This document shows, piece after piece, positions 11,451-20,705 of a stretch of DNA of 31,126 nt. The stretch lies in the IMG/VR virus record IMGVR_UViG_3300028410_000042, positions 1-31,126 of that record; one strand, given 5' to 3'. Both the position numbers and the translations under genes were made by a program. This DNA comes from a virus. The notes under the pieces are model-generated. The model was not told the origin of the DNA. It searched no databases and was given only the letters and a program-made list of their open reading frames with translations. How positions within the stretch are numbered: position 1 is the stretch's first letter; each line of letters begins with the position of its first letter.

Positions 11451-13537
11451 TTTCCGATAAAGATTTAGTTAAACAATTTCAAAAACATTACGGCATTTCC
11501 AAAAGTGGCTGTAAAAACCAGTGGCGTCATATTCAAGAGTGTCAGGCGTTTTATGCTGGCGATTATATGAATTACAAAGAGGAGTACGCCTTTGGGCGCG
11601 GCTCCTCTCGGCGCGTAAAAGAGGTGCAGTTTAATCGCGTTAAGCCATACGTCAATAGCATGGTGGGTTTTGCAGCACAGATGCGTAGAAAGCCCGATTA
11701 TCAGGCTGCGATGGAAAATCTTGAAGAGCAGCAGGCGCTCACTGATTACCTCAATGGGTATAGTGATTATATTCGCGACAATTGCAACGCTGTCCACATG
11801 GAGACGCTCCAGGACAAAGATTTATTTATTGGCGGTATTGGAATAACGGACACCGCTATTACGTTAAAAATGGGTGAGGCCACAAGAACGCCAAGCGGCG
11901 AGATTCTTGAGGATCGAGTTGATCCGCTCCACGCTGGCTGGGATCCCTCTGCCTCTATGCCAAATAAGCTTGATTCTAAGTGGGTATACCGCGCGAAGGA
12001 TTACGACACAGAAGAGGCTATGGAGCTGCTTGATGCAGAAGAAGAGGATTTTGAATTTGTCAACCCTGACGATGATGTAAATAACTTTGAATTTAACCCA
12101 TATGGCGGCATCCAAGATAAAATCGGTTTCGAATACGCGGATAGCAATCGTCAGCAGGTTCGCGTGTATTTTTACCAATGGTATGGGATTGAGAAGTTTT
12201 ACAGAGCGCAAAACCCCCTATTAAAAACTAAATCCCCCGAGGTTTTTGAGGCTCTCGTACGGGCGCTTGAATCTGTTGGGCGTGAAACAGAAGACGAAAT
12301 GTTTATGTTTGACCCAACTGCCGAAATGCTTATTATAACAAAAAGCAAGCGCAGCCAGGTCAAAGGCATATTCGATGCGTTTAATATCCCGTTTAATCCT
12401 ATTACAGATAAGCGGCGTGTTTATTATACAGCAGCCCTGTCAGGCGACAAGGTTTTTCAAAAATATAAATCAGTAAGCCAGCAAGGTTTTAGCCTTAAGT
12501 TTAAGACCGGGGATTATGATTCAAAGAATAAAATACACACCGGCGTTGTCGCATCAATGCGAGACCCACAAAGATATTATAATAAATCACTGACAGAGCT
12601 TTTACTTATTATCGCGAGCAACGCACGAGGCGGCGTGATGTATGAAGAAAGCGCAGTCGATAACATCCAAGAATTTGAGGCGTCTTGGGCGATGTTTAAT
12701 TCTGCAACGCGCGTGGCGGATGGAGCTATTAGTGGCGGCAAGATACAACCTAAAGCCCTCCCTCATTTAAACACCGGTTACGAGGGGATAGTCCAGGAAT
12801 CTAGCCAAGCGCTGAGCAAGGTTACTGGCGTTGATGATAGCTTTTTTGGTGCGATTGCCGGTGGCAATGAGACCGCCATGCTTCAAAGGCAAAGAATTAA
12901 ACAGGCGACAACAACGTTGGCATGTTATTTTGACGCTATCGAGCTTTACACAAAAGAGCAGGCGCGCATGATGCTGTCATTTATGCGTTTGCTTGCTGAA
13001 AGCTCAGAAGGGCAAATGTTCAGAACGTTTGATCCTAACGGCAAGGCTGTATTTGAAAGAATCAGCTTGGATTATTTTGTTGATGAATATGTTATTACAA
13101 TTGGGGAAATGCCAGAAACACCCGCCCAAAAAGAGTATTACACCCAAACACTGATACAGATGGGGCAATCAATGCAAACCATTGGTGATCCGAGGTATAC
13201 ACAAATGTACGCGGCAGCTGTTGATCACATGCCACTTCCTGAGCGTGATAAGAATAAAATCAAACAGATTCTTGTTGGCGAGCAGCAAATAGACCCGCAG
13301 CTTGTTAAGCAAATGCAGGAAAAAATACAGCAGCTTGAAGGGGAGCAGTCGCAGCTCATTAGCTCTAAGATGATGGCCGATATACAAAAAACAAACGCCG
13401 ACACACAGGAAAAAATAGTTAGCGCGCAGAAAAAGGCCGCTGAAATCGAAGGAGTCGGAGAGGATACGGAGAAGAAGGCTATAGAAAACGATATAATGGC
13501 CGCAAAGAATTATAGAGACGTAAACGTAACAATATAA
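11447..13537 (+). CDS. Portal protein, P22-like, 696 aa
   Basis: The portal is the dodecameric ring through which DNA enters and leaves the head. The N-terminus (WRHIQECQAFYAGDYMNYKE, FNRVKPYVNSMVGFAAQMRR) and the long body match P22-type podovirus portals, whose length (about 700 aa) is also right. The C-terminal 100 residues are helical and Gln/Lys-rich (QMQEKIQQLEGEQSQLISSK, then AQKKAAEIEGVGEDTEKK), consistent with a barrel or coiled extension. It overlaps terL by 4 bases and precedes the scaffold gene. Confidence 0.88.
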   Translation: MISDKDLVKQFQKHYGISKSGCKNQWRHIQECQAFYAGDYMNYKEEYAFGRGSSRRVKEVQFNRVKPYVNSMVGFAAQMRRKPDYQAAMENLEEQQALTDYLNGYSDYIRDNCNAVHMETLQDKDLFIGGIGITDTAITLKMGEATRTPSGEILEDRVDPLHAGWDPSASMPNKLDSKWVYRAKDYDTEEAMELLDAEEEDFEFVNPDDDVNNFEFNPYGGIQDKIGFEYADSNRQQVRVYFYQWYGIEKFYRAQNPLLKTKSPEVFEALVRALESVGRETEDEMFMFDPTAEMLIITKSKRSQVKGIFDAFNIPFNPITDKRRVYYTAALSGDKVFQKYKSVSQQGFSLKFKTGDYDSKNKIHTGVVASMRDPQRYYNKSLTELLLIIASNARGGVMYEESAVDNIQEFEASWAMFNSATRVADGAISGGKIQPKALPHLNTGYEGIVQESSQALSKVTGVDDSFFGAIAGGNETAMLQRQRIKQATTTLACYFDAIELYTKEQARMMLSFMRLLAESSEGQMFRTFDPNGKAVFERISLDYFVDEYVITIGEMPETPAQKEYYTQTLIQMGQSMQTIGDPRYTQMYAAAVDHMPLPERDKNKIKQILVGEQQIDPQLVKQMQEKIQQLEGEQSQLISSKMMADIQKTNADTQEKIVSAQKKAAEIEGVGEDTEKKAIENDIMAAKNYRDVNVTI

Positions 13538-13550
13538 AGGAGAGAAGACC

Positions 13551-14348
13551 ATGGTAGACGCGATCAAAAAAGAACTAGAAGAAGCAGAGAACGAAGAGGC
13601 GGCAAAAAGCGAGCCTGAAGTCCAAGAGGACGAGGAAGCTCAAGAGGCATCATCTGAGGAGACCGATGAACCCAAAGAGCAGGAGGTTGATGAGGAAGAG
13701 AAAGAGCGGCTCGCTAAACAGGACGCATATCGTGAGCGCAAAAGAAAAGAAAAAGAGGGTGTCCAGCACAAAGCCCGTGACCATAAGGTTTCCGATGATA
13801 CCAAAAAGCAAGAACTGCCAGATGATGAAATGGACGTTTTAAAGCGTACTGTCGCGCAGTACGGGGAGGTTGTCAAGGAGTATCGATATGAAAGTAATAT
13901 TAAGCAAGCAGAAAAAGAGCTTATAGATCTTGAGAAGCCATTTAAAGAGGCTTTTCCCGACTATGACGACAAGGTTAATCAGGCTATTGAGCTAACAAAG
14001 TTGCGTCTTTTAGAGGATGGTGCGGACGAGTCTTACGCAAATGATTATTTAAAAAGAGAAAAGGTTTTGTTAGCAGACAGGGCGGCGGCACGGGGAGAAG
14101 ACCCTGTAGAGGCTGTTTACAAAGAGGCTGAAAAGATTTTAAACGTGTTCGAAGCATACGCTGAAAAAAACGGATACACCAAAGGGCGCCCAAAGACAAA
14201 AATGCAGGCCTTAAAAGAAATGTCAAAACCTAATGCTATGACAGCAGGCGCAGGCCGGGGGGCTTCGGCAGCAAAGCAGACGTTTGATGAGCTTGGTGAT
14301 GATGATTTAGAAGAAATACATAACACAACAATCTGGGATGTGAAATAA
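13551..14348 (+). CDS. Scaffolding protein, 265 aa
   Basis: AAAGGAGAG precedes ATG 13551. The first 60 residues are highly acidic (EEAENEEAAKSEPEVQEDEE), followed by a basic-acidic, largely helical middle with coiled-coil character and no hydrophobic core, then a C-terminal acidic tip (FDELGDDDLEEIHNTTIWD). This composition and the position between portal and coat genes are typical of phage scaffolds, which direct coat assembly and then leave the shell. No protease domain is present. Confidence 0.75.
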   Translation: MVDAIKKELEEAENEEAAKSEPEVQEDEEAQEASSEETDEPKEQEVDEEEKERLAKQDAYRERKRKEKEGVQHKARDHKVSDDTKKQELPDDEMDVLKRTVAQYGEVVKEYRYESNIKQAEKELIDLEKPFKEAFPDYDDKVNQAIELTKLRLLEDGADESYANDYLKREKVLLADRAAARGEDPVEAVYKEAEKILNVFEAYAEKNGYTKGRPKTKMQALKEMSKPNAMTAGAGRGASAAKQTFDELGDDDLEEIHNTTIWDVK

Positions 14349-14583
14349 TCCCGGGGCTGTTAAGCCCACTCAATAAAAAATAATTTGCGCTACTAAAAAA
14401 GTGTGATACATTGTATGTGCGCTAAATAGTTTGGCGCACGCCTATTTAGTGCCGCACACTTATAAAATGTAGAGCTTCGCAGCTTCCAATAGCAGAGGTT
14501 TCGCCAGTTACCCTTTAAAAAACTGAGGTTTTCCTGCTTTAAGGTTTGGCGTTAATTAATTTTAACACTAAAGGAAACATGTT
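14349..14583 (+). other. 235-base gap between scaffold and coat genes
   Basis: No gene fits here. It holds a long hairpin (14416-14458) and AT-rich sequence leading to AAAGGA before the coat ATG. A small GGGCT-GTTA-AGCCC stem (14357-14370) follows the scaffold stop. Together they look like leader RNA of the coat message. Confidence 0.55.
14416..14458 (+). promoter_or_regulatory. Strong hairpin upstream of the coat gene
   Basis: TGTGCG-CTAAATAG (14416-14429) pairs with CTATTTAG (14442-14449) and CGCACA (14453-14458), with a three-base bulge TGC. There is no T-run after it, so it is not a simple terminator; an RNA-processing or stability element is more likely. Confidence 0.6.
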
Positions 14584-15717
14584 ATGTCTCAAACAACCAT
14601 GTCTTCCGCCAACGATTCGGCCATTGCAAAATGGGAAAAGAAAACGTGGCTGGAAGCTTATCAGCAGTCTGCATTTGGAATGCTCGCCTCAACGGGCGCA
14701 ATCTATGATGCATCTGCATATTTTCGTGGCGACAATGGTCGCGGCGACAACTTAACTTTCGACTATGTTGGCAAGCTTACACTTGTGCCTCTTGGCGAGG
14801 GATCAACTGCTTTTGGTAATGAGGAAGCGCTTGATATTGGAAGCCATAATATGGCGATCAACCTTACTCGTATTGCCGTATCCAATCCAAACAGCGGGTC
14901 AATTGAGCAACAAAGAACCAATATCAGTTTTGACGAAGTAACGGCTAATACTCAAGCAGGTCGAGCAGTTGAATTGCTTGATAGCTCTGTATTCCAGCAA
15001 CTTGCTGGCGTTAATCCTACAGCTTTTACGTTAAACGGCACAAGCTACACCACAACAGCCGCGAAGCTTCAAGTGCAGGGTCACAACACTCCAACAGCAC
15101 CAACTGCGAATAGGATTATCCGTTCTGGAGCAGCCGCTAGTGATCAGGCTTTAACAAGCGCTGATACATTTACGATGGACTTGCTAGATTTTGCATGTGA
15201 ATCAATCACATCAAATGACCAGCCGCTTGCTCCATGCTCTGATGGCTATTTCAAGCTTTTCTTGCACCCATTTCAGGTAACTGACTTGAAGCAAGACAGT
15301 TCTGGTAAAATCCAGTGGTATCAAAACCAGCTTGCTGCTGAAAGTGGTGGGAAAGACAGTAAATTGGTTCTTCCTTATAGTGACAAGCCTATTGAGCTTG
15401 GAACTTACGGGCGGGTTAAGATTTACGAAGCCCCTAGAGTTGCACAAGGCGAAAACGGGTCTTCTGGCGCTGTTATCACCACCGTTCGCCGCGCAGTTAT
15501 GGTTGGCCGTGACGCTCTATCTTTTGCTTCCCCATTTGGCGGCATTGGCGCAAGCGACAAAAATGTACCATTTAAAATGTACGCGCAGCTTAGTGACTAT
15601 GATTATATCAAGGGTATGGATTTGCGTTCTATCTACGGTGTTAAGAAAATGTCACCGAGTAATGCTGAGGATATTGGCGCATTTGTTCTGTCAACTTACG
15701 CAGCAACTCACTCATAA
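14584..15717 (+). CDS. Major capsid protein, N4 gp56-like/DUF4043 type, 377 aa
   Basis: This forms the icosahedral shell. It has an N-terminal helix (WEKKTWLEAYQQSAFGML), GDNLTFDYVGKLTLVPLGEG, a conserved middle NISFDEVTANTQAGRAVELL, and C-terminal AVMVGRDALSFASPFGG with SIYGVKKM, all features I associate with the N4-gp56/DUF4043 major capsid family. AAAGGA lies 9 bases upstream of ATG 14584. A strong hairpin in its leader suggests control of the high expression needed. It is followed by a candidate decoration protein. Confidence 0.8.
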   Translation: MSQTTMSSANDSAIAKWEKKTWLEAYQQSAFGMLASTGAIYDASAYFRGDNGRGDNLTFDYVGKLTLVPLGEGSTAFGNEEALDIGSHNMAINLTRIAVSNPNSGSIEQQRTNISFDEVTANTQAGRAVELLDSSVFQQLAGVNPTAFTLNGTSYTTTAAKLQVQGHNTPTAPTANRIIRSGAAASDQALTSADTFTMDLLDFACESITSNDQPLAPCSDGYFKLFLHPFQVTDLKQDSSGKIQWYQNQLAAESGGKDSKLVLPYSDKPIELGTYGRVKIYEAPRVAQGENGSSGAVITTVRRAVMVGRDALSFASPFGGIGASDKNVPFKMYAQLSDYDYIKGMDLRSIYGVKKMSPSNAEDIGAFVLSTYAATHS

Positions 15718-15729
15718 GGAGAAAATGAT

Positions 15730-16191
15730 ATGACTACACCTACAATTTTACCAGCAGGATACGCAGGCGACAGCACTGACTTTAATAAAGTCAAGCGCGA
15801 CACGTTTGGCGCAGTTCGGCAAGTATCAGGCGCTGTAACGGTTCCTAACAGCACAGCAGTCGGAGCGTTTGTCGGCCTTGTACCATTTCAGAAAGGTGCG
15901 CGGTTTATTATTAACGATAAATCTGTTCACATTACTGATATTGATGCAGGCACTGACTCAACGGTAAATCTAGGCATCGTCTACGATGACAACACTACTT
16001 TTACAAATGACGTTGACGCATTTGTTTCTGCTTCCACAGCAGGCCAAGCAGGAGGCTTTCTCGCGATTGATGAAGTCGAGGGCTTGACCTTGGTGACAGA
16101 AGGTAATGGCTGGCTCGCTCTTGAGAACGAGGCTAATATTACAGAAGCCGAGGGGACGGTAACGTTCACAGTCGGCGTTGTCTACGACTAG
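15730..16191 (+). CDS. Head-associated structural protein, 153 aa
   Basis: AAGGAG lies 8 bases before the ATG. The protein is Gly/Ala/Thr/Val-rich and beta-like (FNKVKRDTFGAVRQVSGAVT, GARFIINDKSVHITDIDAG), with EGNGWLALENEANITEAEGT near the end, as in decoration or cementing proteins and head-fibre bases encoded after the coat gene. No signal peptide or enzyme motif is present. The position between coat and adaptor supports a virion role, though the assignment as decoration protein is inferred. Confidence 0.65.
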   Translation: MTTPTILPAGYAGDSTDFNKVKRDTFGAVRQVSGAVTVPNSTAVGAFVGLVPFQKGARFIINDKSVHITDIDAGTDSTVNLGIVYDDNTTFTNDVDAFVSASTAGQAGGFLAIDEVEGLTLVTEGNGWLALENEANITEAEGTVTFTVGVVYD

Positions 16192-16246
16192 AGGTAAGAC
16201 CATTGCATTCATGCGCGGTCTTCTCTAACAAACAGCAGGTAATGTG

Positions 16247-16894
16247 ATGGCTAATTTGCAGCAGATCAGGGATAGAGTGGATAGGAAGTCGCAAGACCCT
16301 AACTCAACATCTCGGTCTGCTGCTACCGTCACGGAAGAAATAAACCGCGCTGTAAGATATTACAGTAATTATAGATTTTGGTTTAATGAGGCTTTAGAGA
16401 CAATTACGCTGGTTGCTGATCAGCAGTTAATTCCTAATATACCAAGTGATATAAGCACAGAATTACAGGTTAATGGCCTTCTTTTGATAGATGACCAGGT
16501 TAAAGTTGATTTAATAAAACTCCATCCGGCTGATTTTTTTGAGAGAGATGATGATCAAACTGGCAGGCCATATTTTTACACATACAGGAATAATGAGTTT
16601 TTGCTTTTACCAACACCAGGCGAGGCTTACCCCGTAAAGCTTAGATATTTAAAAAGATATAATGACTTATCTGGCGATACGGACACAAATGATTTTACAG
16701 ACAATGCAGAAGATTTGTTGATGCTTCACGCACTTAAAAATATATATGCGGAGGATAAAGAAGACCCTGAAAGGGGATCCGCATACGCAGAATTGGAGCG
16801 CTTAGAATTTAAGGCTTTAATGAAAAGAACGGACAGCCGCAACGGTTCTGGTTATTTAAAATCGCGGTCAATATTAGAAACAAACTACATATAG
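16247..16894 (+). CDS. Head-tail adaptor (connector) protein, SU10/P22 gp4-like, 215 aa
   Basis: Helical N-terminus (NLQQIRDRVDRKSQD, then VTEEINRAVRYYSNYRFWFN) is followed by a beta insert (LLIDDQVKVDLIKLHPADFF) and YFYTYRNNEFLLLPTPGEAY, with a helical end (FTDNAEDLLMLHALKNIYAE). This order and length match phage adaptor proteins that bind below the portal. ATG 16247 is preferred to the GTG three bases before. It would connect the portal to the gp10-like stabiliser encoded downstream. Confidence 0.75.
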   Translation: MANLQQIRDRVDRKSQDPNSTSRSAATVTEEINRAVRYYSNYRFWFNEALETITLVADQQLIPNIPSDISTELQVNGLLLIDDQVKVDLIKLHPADFFERDDDQTGRPYFYTYRNNEFLLLPTPGEAYPVKLRYLKRYNDLSGDTDTNDFTDNAEDLLMLHALKNIYAEDKEDPERGSAYAELERLEFKALMKRTDSRNGSGYLKSRSILETNYI

Positions 16895-16903
16895 GAGTTA
16901 AAA

Positions 16904-17149
16904 ATGGCATTAGTATCTGGAGACATTAAGCGGTATATTGCTGGACAAATTACAGCAAACGGGACAACAGAGGTCACAATTAATGTGCCAAACCTTGAGG
17001 CCAACAGCGTTGTTATCCCTGTTTTGAACACAATAGGCGGCACGCCAAACAATATTTATATTTTCAGTAAAGACGTATCGGCAAAAACAGTCGGATTTAA
17101 GTCTGCTGCATCAAACACATCTGTTTATGACATTGTTGTTTTTTCTTAA
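16904..17149 (+). CDS. Small beta-rich virion-associated protein, 81 aa
   Basis: AGGAG stands 6 bases before the ATG. The product (MALVSGDIKRYIAGQITANG... TEVTINVPNLEANSVVIPVL) is almost entirely alternating beta strands and turns, without Cys or membrane segments. It resembles small tail or decoration proteins by composition. The neighbours are the adaptor and a tail-fibre-like gene, so a minor tail position is plausible; no family recognised. Confidence 0.6.
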   Translation: MALVSGDIKRYIAGQITANGTTEVTINVPNLEANSVVIPVLNTIGGTPNNIYIFSKDVSAKTVGFKSAASNTSVYDIVVFS

Positions 17150-17151
17150 GT

Positions 17152-17412
17152 ATGCTGGAAATAGCAAAAGATGGGGGCGGCAGGTGGTGCTATAATGGCA
17201 CAGATTGTTATGTATTTTTTAATAAATCCGGCAAAAAAAGCGGAATTTTAAAAATGCAGCACGTGCCAGACCCATACAAAATATGGGAATCGAAGGCTCG
17301 CCAAGGTGGGTTTTTATTGGAAAATGGTGATGTAGACTATAGCAATGATTTTGTTATGAGCTTAAGGCCTTCGCAAGCCGTTTTTAAATTATGGGAGCAT
17401 AAAAATGCCTAA
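17152..17412 (+). CDS. Hypothetical protein, 86 aa
   Basis: It begins two bases after the previous stop and overlaps the following gene by 8 bases. The sequence (MLEIAKDGGGRWCYNGTDCY, then FVMSLRPSQAVFKLWEHKNA) is compact, with several Trp, Tyr and Cys and a probable beta-hairpin start. I recognise no family. Its fixed place between two virion genes suggests a minor structural or assembly part. Confidence 0.6.
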   Translation: MLEIAKDGGGRWCYNGTDCYVFFNKSGKKSGILKMQHVPDPYKIWESKARQGGFLLENGDVDYSNDFVMSLRPSQAVFKLWEHKNA

Positions 17413-18346
17413 TTTGACGACTAATTTTGAATTTAATAAGCCTCTTGTTAATAATGCCACTGACGCGGATTTGTGGGGAGGCCAGTTAAATACAAATTGG
17501 GACAGCATAGATGTTGATCTTGCCCTTACAACATCGTCTAAAACAGCTGATTTTACAGTTTCCTCTGATGAGTTTAATTATGTTTATATAATTGATGCTT
17601 CGTCCAATACTGTCACGGCAACATTGCCGCCTGTGGCAAATGTGTTCAACGGGTTTGCTGTTCGATTTAAACCCATAGATGTAACGGAAGTTATAACAAT
17701 TGATGGTGACGGGTCTGAAACTATCGGTGGTGAGACATCCGTGATTTTAGGGGCTATTGGACAGCCCCTTGATGTTGTGTCTGATGGCAGTAACTGGCTT
17801 GTTATAAAAAACCCAGCGGCCAGCCCTTCAGATGCGGCGGCGGGTACGTCTGTTTTATTTTCAATGACCCCAAAAAGCACAAAACAAGCTATCGAGGCAT
17901 TTTCCCCGATAGTTCAGATAGTCTCAACAACAATTGCCGCAGCGTCTGGGACATCCACCATCCCAAAAGACAACACAGCGCCAGAAATTACAGAAGGAAC
18001 GGAAATTGCATCAATCGCAATTACGCCCAGCAGTGATTCCAGTGATATAAAAATAGAGGCCAGCTTTACTCTTTCAAATGTTGGGGGGTTCGAGCAAGTT
18101 GTCTCCGTTTTCCGTGACACCACATGCATTGGTGTGTTTGAGAGGGGGGATAGAATTGCCGATAGAGCGTCCGTAGTTTCTGTTGATTTGATTGACAGCC
18201 CAGCGACAGATGTTGAGGTCACTTACACAATGCGAACAGGAAACGAATCAGGCGTAGAAACATGGTATGTTAACACAACATCTAGCGCTACATACGGCGG
18301 CGTAATGGCTAATTCAAGGTTAATTTTGTCTGAAATAAGGGGTTAA
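17405..18346 (+). CDS. Tail fibre-like protein, 313 aa
   Basis: The N-terminal NLTTNFEFNKPLVNNATDAD with LWGGQLNTNWDSIDVDLAL is a stretch I associate with phage tail and fibre proteins (DxWGxxLNxNWxxID). A beta-rich middle (VSSDEFNYVYIIDASSNTVT) and a jelly-roll-like C-terminus (DIKIEASFTLSNVGGFEQVV, TCIGVFERGDRIAD) follow. The N-terminal WG-LN-NW motif probably attaches to the tail. No enzyme motif. It may be a minor fibre or spike base next to the gp10-like protein; it is distinct from the SGNH spike near 27 kb. Confidence 0.7.
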   Translation: MPNLTTNFEFNKPLVNNATDADLWGGQLNTNWDSIDVDLALTTSSKTADFTVSSDEFNYVYIIDASSNTVTATLPPVANVFNGFAVRFKPIDVTEVITIDGDGSETIGGETSVILGAIGQPLDVVSDGSNWLVIKNPAASPSDAAAGTSVLFSMTPKSTKQAIEAFSPIVQIVSTTIAAASGTSTIPKDNTAPEITEGTEIASIAITPSSDSSDIKIEASFTLSNVGGFEQVVSVFRDTTCIGVFERGDRIADRASVVSVDLIDSPATDVEVTYTMRTGNESGVETWYVNTTSSATYGGVMANSRLILSEIRG

Positions 18347-18351
18347 AAGCT

Positions 18352-20388
18352 ATGTCTACGGATTTAGTGCCTCTTGAAATACTTCCTGGGGTTGAGCCTA
18401 TATCTGATCGGCCAGGCACGACAACTAGGCACTATACGGAATCAAACCGAATACGTTTTGTTGATGGGTATCCTGAAAAAATAGGCGGATGGGAAACCTT
18501 AACGTTCGATAGCGACAATGCATTAATTGGAGCGTGCCGGTCTGTTTTTTCCTATATATTAAATAGCGCAGTGCGTCAGTTGCTGGGAACAAGCTCGCGG
18601 CTTTACGGTCTTTTTGGCACAGCGCTCACAAACATTACGCCGCTCGACACCACAACTATTGCGATAGCTGACTCACTTGACACATTTTATGGGACTTTGG
18701 CAAATGATCCCATTACAACAGTTGATGGGTCTACAACCCTCACAATAACAGACGCATCTCATAAATTTTTAGCTGGAGACACGGTGACACTAAGCGGCTC
18801 TTCCGCCGTTAATGGCGTCCCCGCAGTTGAGATTAATACACCGCTGTTTGTGCGCTCTATTGCGGATGATTCGTACACTGTTATTATTAACACTCCCGCG
18901 ACAAGCGCAGGCTCTGGCGGCGGGGCGAGCGTTGTGCGCGCAAGCGGCATCATTACAGCAACAGACACCGCGCATGGGCAATCTGACGGAGATAGGGTTA
19001 AAATCACAGGCGCAGCCACAACCGGGGGCATCACAGACGCTCAAATAAACCTAGAATTTATTATTCGTAATGTGCAGACTAACACATTTGATATATCGAC
19101 ATCTGGGACAGCGACCAGCGCTGTATCAGGTGGGGGGGGGGCTTCCACAGAATACCAGCAACAAATTGATCCGGGGCTGGCGAACACGATTTCTGGCCAA
19201 GGGTACGGTTTGGGCTTATACGGTATCGGGCTTTATGGGGTCTCGAAAGTTTCACAAAGCACTACGCCTGCAAGACTTTGGAGCCACGCGCGCTTTGGTA
19301 ATTTAACAATAAGCGCGCACAATGACCAAAGTGACGTTTATCAATGGGGCGGCGTGAGAGCCGCAGCGCCTGTAAAGGTGGCCAATTCACCGCCGGCCAA
19401 TTATGTTTTTGTATCGAATAATATTTGCGTTGTTTTAGGATATGACGTAGCAGCGGCGGAGGAGAATGACAGCGCAATATCTTGGTGCGATCAAGGCGGC
19501 TTGACGAATTGGACAACCGGGCAGTCAGGGAGCGATGTTATCGAAGGCGCTGGCAAGTTTATCACCCATGCCTCGGCGAGAGGCGAAAACTTATTATTCA
19601 CAGGAAGTCAAACATATATTTTTAGGTATATAGGAGGCCAATTTATTTGGCAAATAGCCCAGCTAGACGCAGGCGTTGGCATTATTTCGCAAAATGCACG
19701 TGCAAGCGCTTCCGGTGTTGTTTTTTGGATGGATAACGGCAATTTTTTTATGTGGCGCGGCGCAGGGGCTGAGGTTATACCAAGCAACTCCTCTACTGAA
19801 TCAACAATACTTAGATATGTTTTTGATGATATTAACTTTTCACAAAAAGAGAAAATCTGCGCGTGGTACAATAAAGACTTTCGAGAAATATGGTGGCACT
19901 ACCCCTCGGCTGATTCAAATGAGCCTGACCGTGTGGCAAGGGTGAACATAGATACGTTTACTTGGGCTTATGATGAGCTGGGCAGAACGGCAGCCGAATA
20001 TCCGTCCATACTTGGTCAAAACCCTATCCTTTGTGACACATCAAATTTTCTAAACCTGCATGAGAACGGCTTGAACGATGATGGCAACGGAATGTCATGG
20101 ATGCTTAGAACCAATCAAATATATGGTGGCACAGACACAACCCATTTGTCCGCTTTTGTGCCTGATCAAACTTTAACCGGAGAGATCAATGTAAATATAA
20201 AAACTAAAAATTATCCGTCATCTTCGCGCATTTTCAGTAATGATTATGTCGTTACCCCAACGACAGAGCGCGTTTCTACAGATTTAGCGGGTCGATATTG
20301 GCAATTCACGCTTTCAGGAAGTGATGTTGGGCAACAGTTAAAATTGGGGCAATGGCATCAAGAAGTTAAGAGGTCATCACCGAAATGA
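18352..20388 (+). CDS. Packaged-DNA stabilisation protein, P22 gp10-like, 678 aa
   Basis: P22 gp10 forms the lower tail hub that plugs the portal channel. The start (LEILPGVEPISDRPGTTTRH, FVDGYPEKIGGWETL), the TPARLWSHARFGNLTISAHN segment and SWCDQGGLTNWTTGQSGS are features I associate with this family. Residues about 122-270 hold an inserted pair of similar 70-residue beta domains, LTITDASHKFLAGDTVTLSG and GIITATDTAHGQSDGDRVKI, each ending in a Gly-rich turn. The second ends in a ten-G DNA tract (19132-19141). The gene is longer than P22 gp10 (472 aa) mainly because of this insert. Confidence 0.82.
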   Translation: MSTDLVPLEILPGVEPISDRPGTTTRHYTESNRIRFVDGYPEKIGGWETLTFDSDNALIGACRSVFSYILNSAVRQLLGTSSRLYGLFGTALTNITPLDTTTIAIADSLDTFYGTLANDPITTVDGSTTLTITDASHKFLAGDTVTLSGSSAVNGVPAVEINTPLFVRSIADDSYTVIINTPATSAGSGGGASVVRASGIITATDTAHGQSDGDRVKITGAATTGGITDAQINLEFIIRNVQTNTFDISTSGTATSAVSGGGGASTEYQQQIDPGLANTISGQGYGLGLYGIGLYGVSKVSQSTTPARLWSHARFGNLTISAHNDQSDVYQWGGVRAAAPVKVANSPPANYVFVSNNICVVLGYDVAAAEENDSAISWCDQGGLTNWTTGQSGSDVIEGAGKFITHASARGENLLFTGSQTYIFRYIGGQFIWQIAQLDAGVGIISQNARASASGVVFWMDNGNFFMWRGAGAEVIPSNSSTESTILRYVFDDINFSQKEKICAWYNKDFREIWWHYPSADSNEPDRVARVNIDTFTWAYDELGRTAAEYPSILGQNPILCDTSNFLNLHENGLNDDGNGMSWMLRTNQIYGGTDTTHLSAFVPDQTLTGEINVNIKTKNYPSSSRIFSNDYVVTPTTERVSTDLAGRYWQFTLSGSDVGQQLKLGQWHQEVKRSSPK

Positions 20389-20705
20389 GGGATAAATATA
20401 AAATATTGTCATTCCCAAAGGTTGACAACGAAAAAAGCGCTATTGTTGCCGTCAACAGCCTTGCTTTATGGGTTGTGGACGCGGCGAGAGCGCGCGAGAT
20501 TGACTTACAGGACTACCGCAATCAAGTCGCGGATAATCCAAAGATATACCCGCAGCCGTCATCATCGTCTGATTTATTCGGAACCGAAAAAATCGGCGAT
20601 GTTGCATACGGAACAGACACAGGCACAGGCACAGAATACGCATATTTTATTGTTGACAACGCAGGGACGCTTCAATGGCAGAGAGTAGCTCTAGGCACGT
20701 TTTAA
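20385..20705 (+). CDS. Hypothetical late protein, 106 aa
   Basis: Its ATG overlaps the stop of the gp10-like gene (ATGA). The protein has an N-terminal alpha/beta part (KYKILSFPKVDNEKSAIVAV) and a C-terminal part (EKIGDVAYGTDTGTGTEYAY, ending DNAGTLQWQRVALGTF) resembling fibre or spike segments. It overlaps the next gene by 31 bases. No firm family; probably a small tail-associated protein. Confidence 0.6.
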   Translation: MRDKYKILSFPKVDNEKSAIVAVNSLALWVVDAARAREIDLQDYRNQVADNPKIYPQPSSSSDLFGTEKIGDVAYGTDTGTGTEYAYFIVDNAGTLQWQRVALGTF

